Positions 8,041-14,856 of a DNA stretch of 18,824 nt are shown piece after piece (within the stretch, counting starts at the first letter, position 1; each line of letters opens with the position of its first letter). The translations under genes and the position numbers were made by a program. The stretch is from positions 1-18,824 of the forward strand of contig SLSH01000056.1 in NCBI GenBank assembly GCA_007130555.1, read 5' to 3'. Source of the DNA: Bacteroidales bacterium. Its GTDB lineage: Bacteria > Bacteroidota > Bacteroidia > Bacteroidales > ML635J-15. The notes under the pieces were generated by a model, which saw only the letters and a list, made by a program, of their open reading frames with translations, made no database searches and was not told where the DNA came from.

Positions 8041-9420
8041 TTATAAATTATGTACAATAGTTTTGCCTTCGTGTACCCTGAATTTTATCTCTCCGGTATT
8101 CATTGATGAAGTTTGACGCTGTTCCCTGTAAACAATTCTGTAATATCCGGGTTGCAATCTGAATCTGTAATGAGTATTATCAGGGGTAAAATCGTAAAGA
8201 TTTGTAAGTATTTTTCCGTGTTCGTTAATTAAAGTCCCGAAAGAAGGATTTTTAAAATTAATAATCACATCCCCCGGCTCTTCAATATCAATAATCGTAA
8301 TACGGCTTTGATTTACTTTAACCGCATTAAAATACGTACGGGGCATTGTAAGAACTTCCAGGTCATATAACCCTGTCAGATATTTCTGCTTTTTATCCGC
8401 ATCCAAAATATGAACAGTATTTAACAACCCTGATTTTCGGACTATACATTTAATTTTCTTGTTTTCGGGATTATTTCCCTTGATATTTACAAGCAACTCT
8501 CCCTGTGGTGCAGGTACACTTATAATATTATGTTTTGTGTCGTCTAATTTAATACTGTCAAGATAAACCGGCGGAACAGTATGAACTTTCAGATTGTAAA
8601 CAGACAACATATCAAGATATACCGTATCAGGCTCTCCTTTTTTGTTAAAGGTGTGCATATATGAATATCTGATATCGTTTGAAAAATTATCATGAAACGA
8701 CATCACTACATTTGTTTCGGTTGGTTTACCGTCTGTATCAAGTAGATTAACCTGTATTGAAGTCATATTTGTAATTTGTGCAACTATAGTATTCATTGCC
8801 TGTTTAAATTCATTTGCATTCGATGCATTATAATAATTTCCCATACAATCAAGAATATCTGCAATTTCAACCTGCAAATCCACTCCAACTATATATGGTT
8901 TTAAAACTACTCCTTTTTTTTGTAGAGCAACACTAACCGCACACGGATCTCCGTCACATCTTTCGAGTCCGTCTGTAATTAAAATCATAATATTTCTGCA
9001 ATCATCACAATCGGAAAAATCGTGAGCCGCTTGTTCAAGAGAGTATGCAATAGGAGTTGTTCCTTTGGGGACAATATTCATCAAAACCTCTTTGATATAT
9101 TCAATATTTTCATATCTGAATCCTGCCTCCAATCTTGAATCTTTGCAGTCTCTCGGAGGTGTATGGCTTTGATGTCCGTAAACTCGCAATGCTACCTGTA
9201 AATTTTCTTCATACTGAATATTTGATAATGAATCCTGTAATTCAAGCATCAGTTCGCGGGCTTTATCAAATTTCCGCATACCTTCCCACCTTTCGTTCAT
9301 ACTTAACGAAGCATCCATAATAAACAGAATACGGGTTAATTTTTTGTCTTTGTTAAACTCCTGCGAATAGCCGGTAAAAATTATTGTTATCAGGAATAAT
9401 GTTACTATTATTTTTTTCAT
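8041..9420 (-). CDS. Secreted von Willebrand factor A domain protein
   Basis: 459 residues. Residues 1-19 form a signal peptide (MKKIIVTLFLITIIFTGYSQ). A VWA domain spans about 28-220, with an intact MIDAS metal site: DASLS at 36-40, threonines at 121-122 and aspartate 150 in ILITDGLERC. Cysteines at 92, 138, 141, 155, 160 and 192 suggest disulfides and match a VWA subfamily with RVYGH and DGD-P-C motifs. The C-terminal ~235 residues look like repeated beta-sandwich modules (for example residues ~225-300 and ~300-380), without a lipobox or sorting domain, so it is probably periplasmic or outer-membrane associated. The gene is flanked by the two halves of transketolase with gaps of 25 and 18 bp, an arrangement that its function does not explain. 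Partner and ligand are unknown. The VWA call is firm. Confidence 0.9.
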   Translation of the reverse strand: MKKIIVTLFLITIIFTGYSQEFNKDKKLTRILFIMDASLSMNERWEGMRKFDKARELMLELQDSLSNIQYEENLQVALRVYGHQSHTPPRDCKDSRLEAGFRYENIEYIKEVLMNIVPKGTTPIAYSLEQAAHDFSDCDDCRNIMILITDGLERCDGDPCAVSVALQKKGVVLKPYIVGVDLQVEIADILDCMGNYYNASNANEFKQAMNTIVAQITNMTSIQVNLLDTDGKPTETNVVMSFHDNFSNDIRYSYMHTFNKKGEPDTVYLDMLSVYNLKVHTVPPVYLDSIKLDDTKHNIISVPAPQGELLVNIKGNNPENKKIKCIVRKSGLLNTVHILDADKKQKYLTGLYDLEVLTMPRTYFNAVKVNQSRITIIDIEEPGDVIINFKNPSFGTLINEHGKILTNLYDFTPDNTHYRFRLQPGYYRIVYREQRQTSSMNTGEIKFRVHEGKTIVHNL

Positions 9421-9445
9421 ATTATAAAATATTAACCCTTTAATT

Positions 9446-10294
9446 TTAATAATCCCCCAGTTGAGTTCCGATTTGTTTTAAAGCATTTTCAAGCTGTTCG
9501 TCATTGGGCGCTATTCCGTGCCATTTGTGGGTTCCTGTCATAAAGTCCACGCCCATTCCCATTTCGGTTTTCATAATTATCATTACTGGTTTACCGTTTC
9601 CTGTTTTTTGTTTTGCTTCTTCCAGTGTTTTCAGAAGTTGTTCAAGATTATTTCCGTCGGTTTCCAGCACTATCCAGTCGAATGCTTCCCATTTATCTTT
9701 TAATGAGCCGAGATCGGACACATCTTTTAATGCTCCATCAATTTGCTGACCGTTATAATCAACAATTGCTATCAGGTTATCAATTTTTCTTGCCCGTGCA
9801 AAAATTGCCGCTTCCCATATTTGTCCTTCCTGCAGTTCTCCGTCTCCGCAAAGGCAGTAAACGAATTTTTTATCATTATTAAGTTTTTTTGCAATAGCGG
9901 CTCCGCATGCAACCGATAATCCTTGTCCCAACGAACCTGATGCAATTCTGATGCCCGGCAGTTCTTTGTCAACCGATGGATGTCCCTGCAGGCGTGTATT
10001 TATTGCCCTGAAAGTAGCAAGCTCCTTAACGGGAAAATATCCGCTTCTTGCCAGAGCACTATACCATGCGGCAGAAATATGCCCGTTCGACAGAAAAAAA
10101 ACATCTTGTCCCGTACCGTCTCCGGTAAATTTTTCGGGATTATGTTCCAGCACCTTAAAAAACAAAGCGGCAAAAAGGTCTGCACAACCCAATGCCCCTC
10201 CGGGATGTCCCGAATTATTTGTATGAACCATTCTTAATGAATCTCTTCTGATTTGATTTGCGATTTTTTTTAATTCCTCAACCGATTGTGCCAT
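9446..10294 (-). CDS. tkt: Transketolase, N-terminal half (thiamine diphosphate-binding domain)
   Basis: 282 residues. This is the TPP/PP domain subunit. The thiamine diphosphate motif is CLCGDGELQEGQIWEAA (GDG at 150-152) ending in the metal ligand at N181 (VDYNG). Other markers are NNSGHPGGALGCADL with conserved H30, FLSNGHISAAWYSAL with H72, and IASGSLGQGLSVACGAA. It works with the C-half subunit at 7060-8022 to make the full active site of transketolase in the non-oxidative pentose phosphate pathway. It is the first gene of the minus-strand run, with its ATG at 10294, so the operon promoter should lie in 10295-10414, between this start and a MITE-like element. I found only imperfect -7 matches there. 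Confidence in product is high. Confidence 0.93.
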   Translation of the reverse strand: MAQSVEELKKIANQIRRDSLRMVHTNNSGHPGGALGCADLFAALFFKVLEHNPEKFTGDGTGQDVFFLSNGHISAAWYSALARSGYFPVKELATFRAINTRLQGHPSVDKELPGIRIASGSLGQGLSVACGAAIAKKLNNDKKFVYCLCGDGELQEGQIWEAAIFARARKIDNLIAIVDYNGQQIDGALKDVSDLGSLKDKWEAFDWIVLETDGNNLEQLLKTLEEAKQKTGNGKPVMIIMKTEMGMGVDFMTGTHKWHGIAPNDEQLENALKQIGTQLGDY

Positions 10295-10414
10295 AATATC
10301 TTATTAAATAAAGTTTGAATTAAAAACTTAGATTAAAAACAAAGGCAAATATGATAAAATTTTATTAAAGTTTTTACCGTTTTTTCAATTTGTTAATAAA
10401 AAAGGAAAACTTAT

Positions 10415-10423
10415 TTTTTTAAT
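10415..10423. repeat. Left copy of 9-bp target-site duplication
   Basis: TTTTTTAAT immediately abuts the left end of the MITE-like element and is repeated exactly at 10638-10646 on its right. This supports insertion by a transposase that makes 9-bp staggered cuts. The word is AT-rich and low in complexity, so part of the match could be chance. Confidence 0.65.
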
Positions 10424-10637
10424 CATTATTGTCCGATAAAAATTATATATCGTCCTTACAGGACTTAATAAAACTTGTTAATTCACTCTCCACCAATATT
10501 TTGTCCCTACGGGACAGTCCCGATAGGGACGAAATATTGGTAAAACAAAAAACAAGGCTCGTTTACAAATAGTCCCGTAAGGACTGCATATATCAAGAAT
10601 AACAAAATAATCACTAAAGTTTTATCGGACAATAGTG
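10424..10637. mobile_element. MITE-like non-autonomous element, 214 bp
   Basis: The ends are inverted repeats of 18 bp with 17 matches: CATTATTGTCCGATAAAA at 10424-10441 against the complement of 10620-10637. A 9-bp direct repeat flanks it exactly. There is no ORF of useful length inside, so it would need a transposase in trans. The interior is also symmetric: 10452-10465 pairs with 10571-10584 (13 of 14), and 10493-10515 pairs with 10517-10540 to make a strong central hairpin. The whole element could fold into one long stem. It contains four copies of a short palindrome of the form GTCC-5/6 nt-GGAC. It fills most of the 387-bp gap between the 150-residue membrane protein and the transketolase run. 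The transposase family is not identifiable here; a 9-bp duplication is compatible with the IS4 group among others. Confidence 0.75.
10493..10540. repeat. Central hairpin of the MITE-like element
   Basis: The arms 10493-10515 and 10517-10540 are complementary at 22 of 24 aligned positions (one mismatch, one single-base bulge), leaving almost no loop. Each arm contains a GTCCC...GGGAC palindrome. Transcribed in either direction it would form a stable stem. It lacks the T-run of an intrinsic terminator, although it might still stop or process transcripts entering the transketolase promoter region. Confidence 0.75.
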
Positions 10638-10646
10638 TTTTTTAAT
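10638..10646. repeat. Right copy of 9-bp target-site duplication
   Basis: TTTTTTAAT directly after the right terminal inverted repeat, identical to 10415-10423. Confidence 0.65.
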
Positions 10647-10681
10647 GAAGTTAACAATAAAAGTATCTTCTGATTTTTTAT

Positions 10682-11134
10682 TTAGTCTGTAATAAGCTGA
10701 ATATTATTGCTTTTTGCGATAGTTGATACCACTTCTTTAATCTCTTGTATTAATTCAAATTCTAAGGATTTTAAATCAATTTTATGTTGACTTCCGTCTT
10801 TATAAAAAAATATATATACTGCCGCCTCATATTTTAAAGAAGAAACATCGTTCCATTTAACACTTTGTGATTTCTTAAATGCTCCTGTTTTTAATGAAAA
10901 CTCAGTTTCATTTATTTCAATAAAAGACTTCCCGAAAAACCTTTCCGAATTATAGCCTCTACCATATGCAACAGCTAACAAACCCATTATAATCGGGAAT
11001 AAACTGTAAACAGGCCAAATAATAGAAAAGTCATTATATACGCCAAAAGCCACTCCAAAAATTATTGAAAAAACACCGGCAATTGTTGATGCACGAGATT
11101 TAGGGATAAGGTATAAGTCTTTTTTATATGTCAT
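10682..11134 (-). CDS. Hypothetical membrane protein with two helices and a PH-like C-terminal domain
   Basis: 150 residues. Two hydrophobic helices lie at about 16-33 (ASTIAGVFSIIFGVAFGV) and 38-57 (SIIWPVYSLFPIIMGLLAVA), joined by a short turn. A soluble domain of about 90 residues follows, containing FIEINETEFSLKTGAF, QSVKWNDVSSLKYE and AVYIFFYKDGSQHKIDL. This strand order and the W-x-D-V-x-x-L pattern resemble bacterial PH-like domains (membrane proteins of the YdbT/YcxB type). I recognise no enzyme motif. The start is the ATG at 11134, 18 bp after the zinc-ribbon gene, so the two are probably one transcript. Function is unknown. Confidence 0.75.
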   Translation of the reverse strand: MTYKKDLYLIPKSRASTIAGVFSIIFGVAFGVYNDFSIIWPVYSLFPIIMGLLAVAYGRGYNSERFFGKSFIEINETEFSLKTGAFKKSQSVKWNDVSSLKYEAAVYIFFYKDGSQHKIDLKSLEFELIQEIKEVVSTIAKSNNIQLITD

Positions 11135-11152
11135 AATACTTTAATAGAATTA

Positions 11153-11356
11153 TCAAATTAATAATACTACTTTACTTGTAGAATTTAACACGTCAATCTC
11201 TTTGCTACATTCTCTGCAAAATATTTTACATTCTTCAATGGTTTTAGATGACTGAACTTTAAATCCGTCTTTTGTAAATATTAGGACGTCATACTGGTTA
11301 GGTTCAGTTATAAATTCACTACTACCGCATTCAGGACATGTACATTTATTCATCAT
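11153..11356 (-). CDS. Small zinc-ribbon-like protein
   Basis: 67 residues. Two cysteine pairs are visible, CPECGS at 8-13 and CREC at 47-50, spaced as in a rubredoxin-like or zinc-ribbon fold, plus extra cysteines at 6 and 43. It has no signal peptide or membrane helix. Tandem ATG codons at 11356 and 11353 both could start it. A TATATTTG match to the Bacteroidota -7 consensus lies just upstream (11382 to 11375 on the minus strand). The gene comes 18 bp before the PH-like membrane protein. It could be a regulator or a metal-binding accessory, but nothing in the sequence decides this. The coding call rests on the cysteine pattern and the tight spacing. Confidence 0.65.
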   Translation of the reverse strand: MMNKCTCPECGSSEFITEPNQYDVLIFTKDGFKVQSSKTIEECKIFCRECSKEIDVLNSTSKVVLLI

Positions 11357-11374
11357 AAAGCATTTTTCTTTTTA

Positions 11375-11382
11375 CAAATATA
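11375..11382 (-). promoter_or_regulatory. Candidate -7 element for the zinc-ribbon/PH-like pair
   Basis: Minus strand TATATTTG fits TAnnTTTG exactly. It ends 18 bp before the ATG at 11356, which would leave a leader of about a dozen bases. No clear TTTG or TTG is seen 19-21 bp upstream, so the -33 element is weak or absent. Confidence 0.35.
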
Positions 11383-11486
11383 ATTTTTACTGCTAATTTT
11401 ATGTGTGATTTTTATTTATGTCAGTTTATTTTCCATAATTATATCAGCTCTGGAACCAACAGCCAAAATAATTTCTTCATATTTAT

Positions 11487-11557
11487 CTTAGTGTTCTTAG
11501 TGGCTTTGTGGGAGTTTCTTTGATTTTTTTTCCCACTAAGACACAAAGTACACTAAG
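11487..11557. repeat. Imperfect inverted repeat of CTTAGTG/CTTTGTG units
   Basis: The arms 11487-11512 and 11532-11557 are complementary at 22 of 26 positions around a 19-base loop. Each arm is built of roughly 8-9 bp units of the form CTTAGTG or CTTTGTG. It lies between the end of the glycosyltransferase gene and the start of the zinc-ribbon gene, both on the minus strand. It might end transcription of the former, but the unit structure resembles a dispersed repeat family that I recall from other Bacteroidota genomes. The rest of 11357-11613 shows no gene. Confidence 0.6.
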
Positions 11558-11613
11558 TATTATAAAATTATTAGTTATTTTTTCCGGGAATTTTTAGTAA
11601 GTTTCAAAAAACA

Positions 11614-12909
11614 CTATCCCAGCATCTCGTCTAGATATTCCGCAAGGATTTTTACCTGATTTTTTACATCGTATTCTTCTATGCCGGTGGAATTTATGAT
11701 GTTTTCGTTTTTTGAATATTTTTGGAATTTTTCAAGTATGTATGATTTAATTCCTTGATAATCATCATATTCGTAGCTTTGTCCTGCATTTGTTTTGCTT
11801 AAAATATTTGAAACATCACTGTTTTGCGGACCAAGGCATAATATAGGTCTGCGGGCTCTCAGATTTTCAAAAAGTTTTCCGGGAATACGCCCTTTTGCAT
11901 TGTCGGCAATATTCAGAGGTAAAAGCTGTATATGTGATTTCAGGCATAGTTCAATTGCTTCGGGGCGGGGGATATTGTTTTTGTGGCTGTAATTTTCTTC
12001 CAGTCCGTTTTCTTTTATTAATTCCGTAATTGCATAATCAACGGTTCCTGCAAATTTCAGCTTTAATTTTTCTCCAAACCCGGGATTTTCTTTTTTTAAA
12101 TCTCCCAAAACTTTTATAAAAGTATCCGGTCGCCTGTCGTAACCCAACTGCCCTGCATGAACAATACTAAAATTTTCATCAGGCAGAGGCATATTTTTCG
12201 GAAAATCATCCTCATCATAACCCCAGTAGATAACATCAACATTTTTTGCTCCTATGCTCATCAAATCATTTTTCCATGTCGGGCTTACTATGGTGATTTT
12301 TTTTGCGGTATTAAATGTTTCTTGCTCAAGTTTACGGTGTTTTTTATCGGCTCTTTTACCTATTTTCATCATACCGTAATAATCCACCTGTGTCCATGGA
12401 TCCTGAAAATCCGCTAACCATGGAATTCCCGTAATTTGCGACAATCTGCATCCTATAACGGTATTTGTATGCGGAGGACCGTCTGTAAGTATTGCATCAA
12501 CAGGATTTTCTTTCAGATATTTTGTAAGATATTTAACCGAAGGTTTTATCCAAAAACATCTTGCATCGGGGATAAAAAAGTTCCCGCGTAGCCATATTGC
12601 AAATTTATCAATGGCTTTATGTTTTCGGTCTCTTACATAAACAGGATTTGCAGAATCGGTTTTTTTACGTCCCGAAAGTTTCTTGAATAAATTGAAAGGT
12701 TCAAATAGTTTTTTACGTAAAATCGTAATATTTTCCGGTACGTGCTTCTGGTTTGATTCGTCAAAATACGGATACTGAGCATTAAGAGGAGCATAAACAA
12801 CAGGTTCCCATCCATAATCAAGCAGATATTTGGCAAACTTCAGACATCTGTGTACACCTATCCCTCCGGATGGAGGCCAATAATATGATATTATCAGTAC
12901 TTTTCTCAT
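11614..12909 (-). CDS. Glycosyltransferase, GT4-type (GT-B fold)
   Basis: 431 residues with no signal peptide. The N-terminal Rossmann domain begins KVLIISYYWPPSGGIGVHR (residues 3-21), the glycine-rich acceptor-side loop common in GT4 enzymes. TDGPPHTNTVIGCRL (142-156) and WLADFQDPW (164-172) are typical of Bacteroidota members. The C-terminal donor domain includes SIVHAGQLGYDRRPD (248-262) and GRIPGKLFENLRARRPILCL (340-359), which corresponds to the E-x7-E sugar-nucleotide region with the glutamate at 348. It transfers a sugar from an activated donor, probably into a surface polysaccharide or glycolipid; donor and acceptor cannot be read. Its ATG at 12909 follows the lipoprotein gene by 24 bp, so they are likely co-transcribed. 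No other polysaccharide genes are near. It ends with TAG. Confidence 0.9.
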   Translation of the reverse strand: MRKVLIISYYWPPSGGIGVHRCLKFAKYLLDYGWEPVVYAPLNAQYPYFDESNQKHVPENITILRKKLFEPFNLFKKLSGRKKTDSANPVYVRDRKHKAIDKFAIWLRGNFFIPDARCFWIKPSVKYLTKYLKENPVDAILTDGPPHTNTVIGCRLSQITGIPWLADFQDPWTQVDYYGMMKIGKRADKKHRKLEQETFNTAKKITIVSPTWKNDLMSIGAKNVDVIYWGYDEDDFPKNMPLPDENFSIVHAGQLGYDRRPDTFIKVLGDLKKENPGFGEKLKLKFAGTVDYAITELIKENGLEENYSHKNNIPRPEAIELCLKSHIQLLPLNIADNAKGRIPGKLFENLRARRPILCLGPQNSDVSNILSKTNAGQSYEYDDYQGIKSYILEKFQKYSKNENIINSTGIEEYDVKNQVKILAEYLDEMLG

Positions 12910-12933
12910 AAGAATATTGCCGGTATTCAGCTA

Positions 12934-14685
12934 TTAATCCTGTTTTTTATTATTGTCATTATCATTCAAAGTCCAGTCAATTTCATTTTTCCAGTTTGCT
13001 CTTATTTCAATTTCGCCGGGATAAAACAATACAGGTTCGGGCTGAATTTTTTTATCAAAATTCCCCGTATCCCACCTTTGATTGTTGTTTTTATCAATAA
13101 TCAATTTAATTTTATAAGCACCGGGACTTATATAATTAATTTCTGCAATTCCTTTATCTGCAATTGTTTCGTATTCCTTTTTATCGTTTCGTAATAATTG
13201 CACAATATAGTTTTTTTCGTCATTATCAATATTAATTACCAGACTGCCGAAATTTGCTTCAGGAGTTATCGAAAATTCAATAGTATCGGCAAGATTATAA
13301 AGTCCGTAAAAACTTTCTGCAAAATCATCGTCAATTGCTAAACGATAATTTTTCCCTTCCTCAAAATCTGATATTATGCTCAAACATAGCGGATTAAGAC
13401 TGTCTGTAAATATTTTCAGGTCTTGTTTTTCGTAAACGGTATCAACAAGTTTTTCAAGAATAATCTTACTTTCATCAAAGCATTTTACGGGAAAAGTAAA
13501 GTTTAATTTATAGTCTTTTGCGGGATGTTTTCTTGTCGGGGCGGTAAACATCAGCACTGTATCGGCTGTTTTTTTTAGGTCTCTTGCTGTGAGTCTTAAT
13601 GTATCCGATATCAGCGAGTCGGGATTATGATGCGAATAGTAATTTGCCCAAACAAATACCGTATCTTTTTTTATCAATTCCTCATTTGTCAGCCATATAC
13701 TTACGGTATCGGGATTTTCCCTGCAAATTATAATGGCATTTTCATCATCTTTAACCAAAAAATTAAAATCATTATATTGTGTTCTGTTAAAGATTATTTC
13801 GATGTTTTCGCGTATTTTTCTTTTTCTGTCTTTAATATACTGATTTTCAAAATCTTCTATAAATAATAATAAAGTCAGGCTATCGGGTACAAAACGTTGT
13901 TTCGGGATAATAAGCTCTTTTTTGATTGTATCGTTATTTTCAATATCAATCGAATCTACAATACGGATTTCTTCAAATTTAATAACTTCCGGATAAATAA
14001 CGGAGTCTATAAATGCAATTTGCTCTTCTGCCTGGTCGAATTTGTAATTATAATTAGCATCAACAATTGCAAAGATATTATATGTCCCTTCTTTAATATA
14101 TGGGATTTTAAATTTTCCGTTTTTATCAACCTTTGTAAGATAAACCGGACGGATAGTTTTGAAAGCCGTATCGCTTAAGTTATTGTGTAATAATACATAA
14201 GCATCGTCAACAGGTTTTCTGGTATATGCATCATAAACAACCCCACCGACAGTAAGCGAATCAATATACGGACCTGTGGAAAAGGCGTATATAAAACTAT
14301 GGAGGACATTGTTTTCGTTATTATCAGCAATAGCATCATTAAAATTAAAATTGTAAGTTGTATTTTCTTCAAGATTTTCGGGGTCTAAATCTATCTGAAT
14401 TCCCTTGCCTCGTATTCTGATATCCGGAGCAGGCTCGATTGGGGGAGAAATTATCAGTTTCTGATTAAGATTATTAAGTCTGATATATTCGTCAAAGAAT
14501 ATTCTTATGCGGTTTTCACTGAAATTTACCGAGCCTTTTTCAGGGATACATTCCAGCAGTTTTGGCGGCTCCCTGTCAACAGGACCTCCTGTCGGGGCGA
14601 CTTGCTTAGCACACGAAAATCCGAAGATAAGGATCAGTGCAGATAATAATATTATGATATTTTTCTCAGTTTTATTAAAAACCAT
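12934..14685 (-). CDS. Outer-membrane lipoprotein with SbsA-type Ig-like domain
   Basis: 583 residues. The lipoprotein signal is residues 1-25, with a lipobox at FGFSC and the acylated cysteine at 25. Next comes the conserved AKQVAPTGGPVDREPPKL segment seen in many Bacteroidota members. An Ig-like (SbsA/Big_5) domain covers about 37-138 (IRIFFDEYIRL, TYNFNFNDAIADNNENN, FIYAFSTGPYIDSL). A carboxypeptidase-regulatory-like beta-sandwich follows at about 145-230 (VGGVVYDAYTRKPVDDAYV). Two calcium-loop-like segments are seen: VDANYNYKFD at 208-217 and IDKNNNQRWD at 530-539. It is widely conserved in the phylum and of unknown function, presumably at the outer membrane. Start is the ATG at 14685. 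It is divergent from carB, with 171 bp between the start codons. Confidence 0.9.
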   Translation of the reverse strand: MVFNKTEKNIIILLSALILIFGFSCAKQVAPTGGPVDREPPKLLECIPEKGSVNFSENRIRIFFDEYIRLNNLNQKLIISPPIEPAPDIRIRGKGIQIDLDPENLEENTTYNFNFNDAIADNNENNVLHSFIYAFSTGPYIDSLTVGGVVYDAYTRKPVDDAYVLLHNNLSDTAFKTIRPVYLTKVDKNGKFKIPYIKEGTYNIFAIVDANYNYKFDQAEEQIAFIDSVIYPEVIKFEEIRIVDSIDIENNDTIKKELIIPKQRFVPDSLTLLLFIEDFENQYIKDRKRKIRENIEIIFNRTQYNDFNFLVKDDENAIIICRENPDTVSIWLTNEELIKKDTVFVWANYYSHHNPDSLISDTLRLTARDLKKTADTVLMFTAPTRKHPAKDYKLNFTFPVKCFDESKIILEKLVDTVYEKQDLKIFTDSLNPLCLSIISDFEEGKNYRLAIDDDFAESFYGLYNLADTIEFSITPEANFGSLVINIDNDEKNYIVQLLRNDKKEYETIADKGIAEINYISPGAYKIKLIIDKNNNQRWDTGNFDKKIQPEPVLFYPGEIEIRANWKNEIDWTLNDNDNNKKQD

Positions 14686-14788
14686 TAGAGATTAATTTAC
14701 TGCAAATTTGCAAAATATTTTTGATAAATATCTGATTTTTGATTTTTTTACTGTGGTAGTATATAAACTTTTTTATGATGATACAATG
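14686..14788. other. Divergent intergenic region with a 12-bp perfect palindrome
   Basis: TGCAAATTTGCA at 14701-14712 is a perfect 12-bp palindrome, 15 bp upstream of the lipoprotein ATG. It could be an operator for that gene, or chance in AT-rich DNA. No TAnnTTTG match for the minus-strand gene is clear in this stretch. Confidence 0.3.
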
Positions 14789-14819
14789 TTTGTATAAATA
14801 AAATATATGTGTAGTTTTG
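14789..14819 (+). promoter_or_regulatory. Bacteroidota sigma-ABfr-type promoter for carB
   Basis: TTTG at 14789-14792 (-33) and TAGTTTTG at 14812-14819 (-7, a perfect TAnnTTTG) are 19 bp apart, the expected spacing. Transcription should start near 14826, giving a leader of about 30 bases to the ATG at 14857. That also argues against the GTG at 14824 as the start. Confidence 0.8.
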
Positions 14820-14856
14820 CATAGTGTCAGGTGTGTTAAAATTAAAAAACAAATAT

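Noticed and set aside
9951..10237. Overlapping open frames on the plus strand opposite the transketolase N-half
   Set aside because: Low-complexity shadow translations with no domain; the minus-strand frame has complete thiamine diphosphate motifs.
10301..10400. Promoter for the transketolase run (TGCCTTTG or CATATTTG on the minus strand)
   Set aside because: Each breaks the TA of TAnnTTTG and no TTTG lies 19-21 bp upstream; not strong enough to report as a feature.
10424..10637. CRISPR array or riboswitch in the repeat-rich gap
   Set aside because: The repeats are inverted and symmetric rather than direct with regular spacers, and the flanking duplication fits transposition.
14824..14856. 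GTG start of carB
   Set aside because: It lies at the predicted transcription start; the ATG at 14857 gives the standard length and N-terminus.
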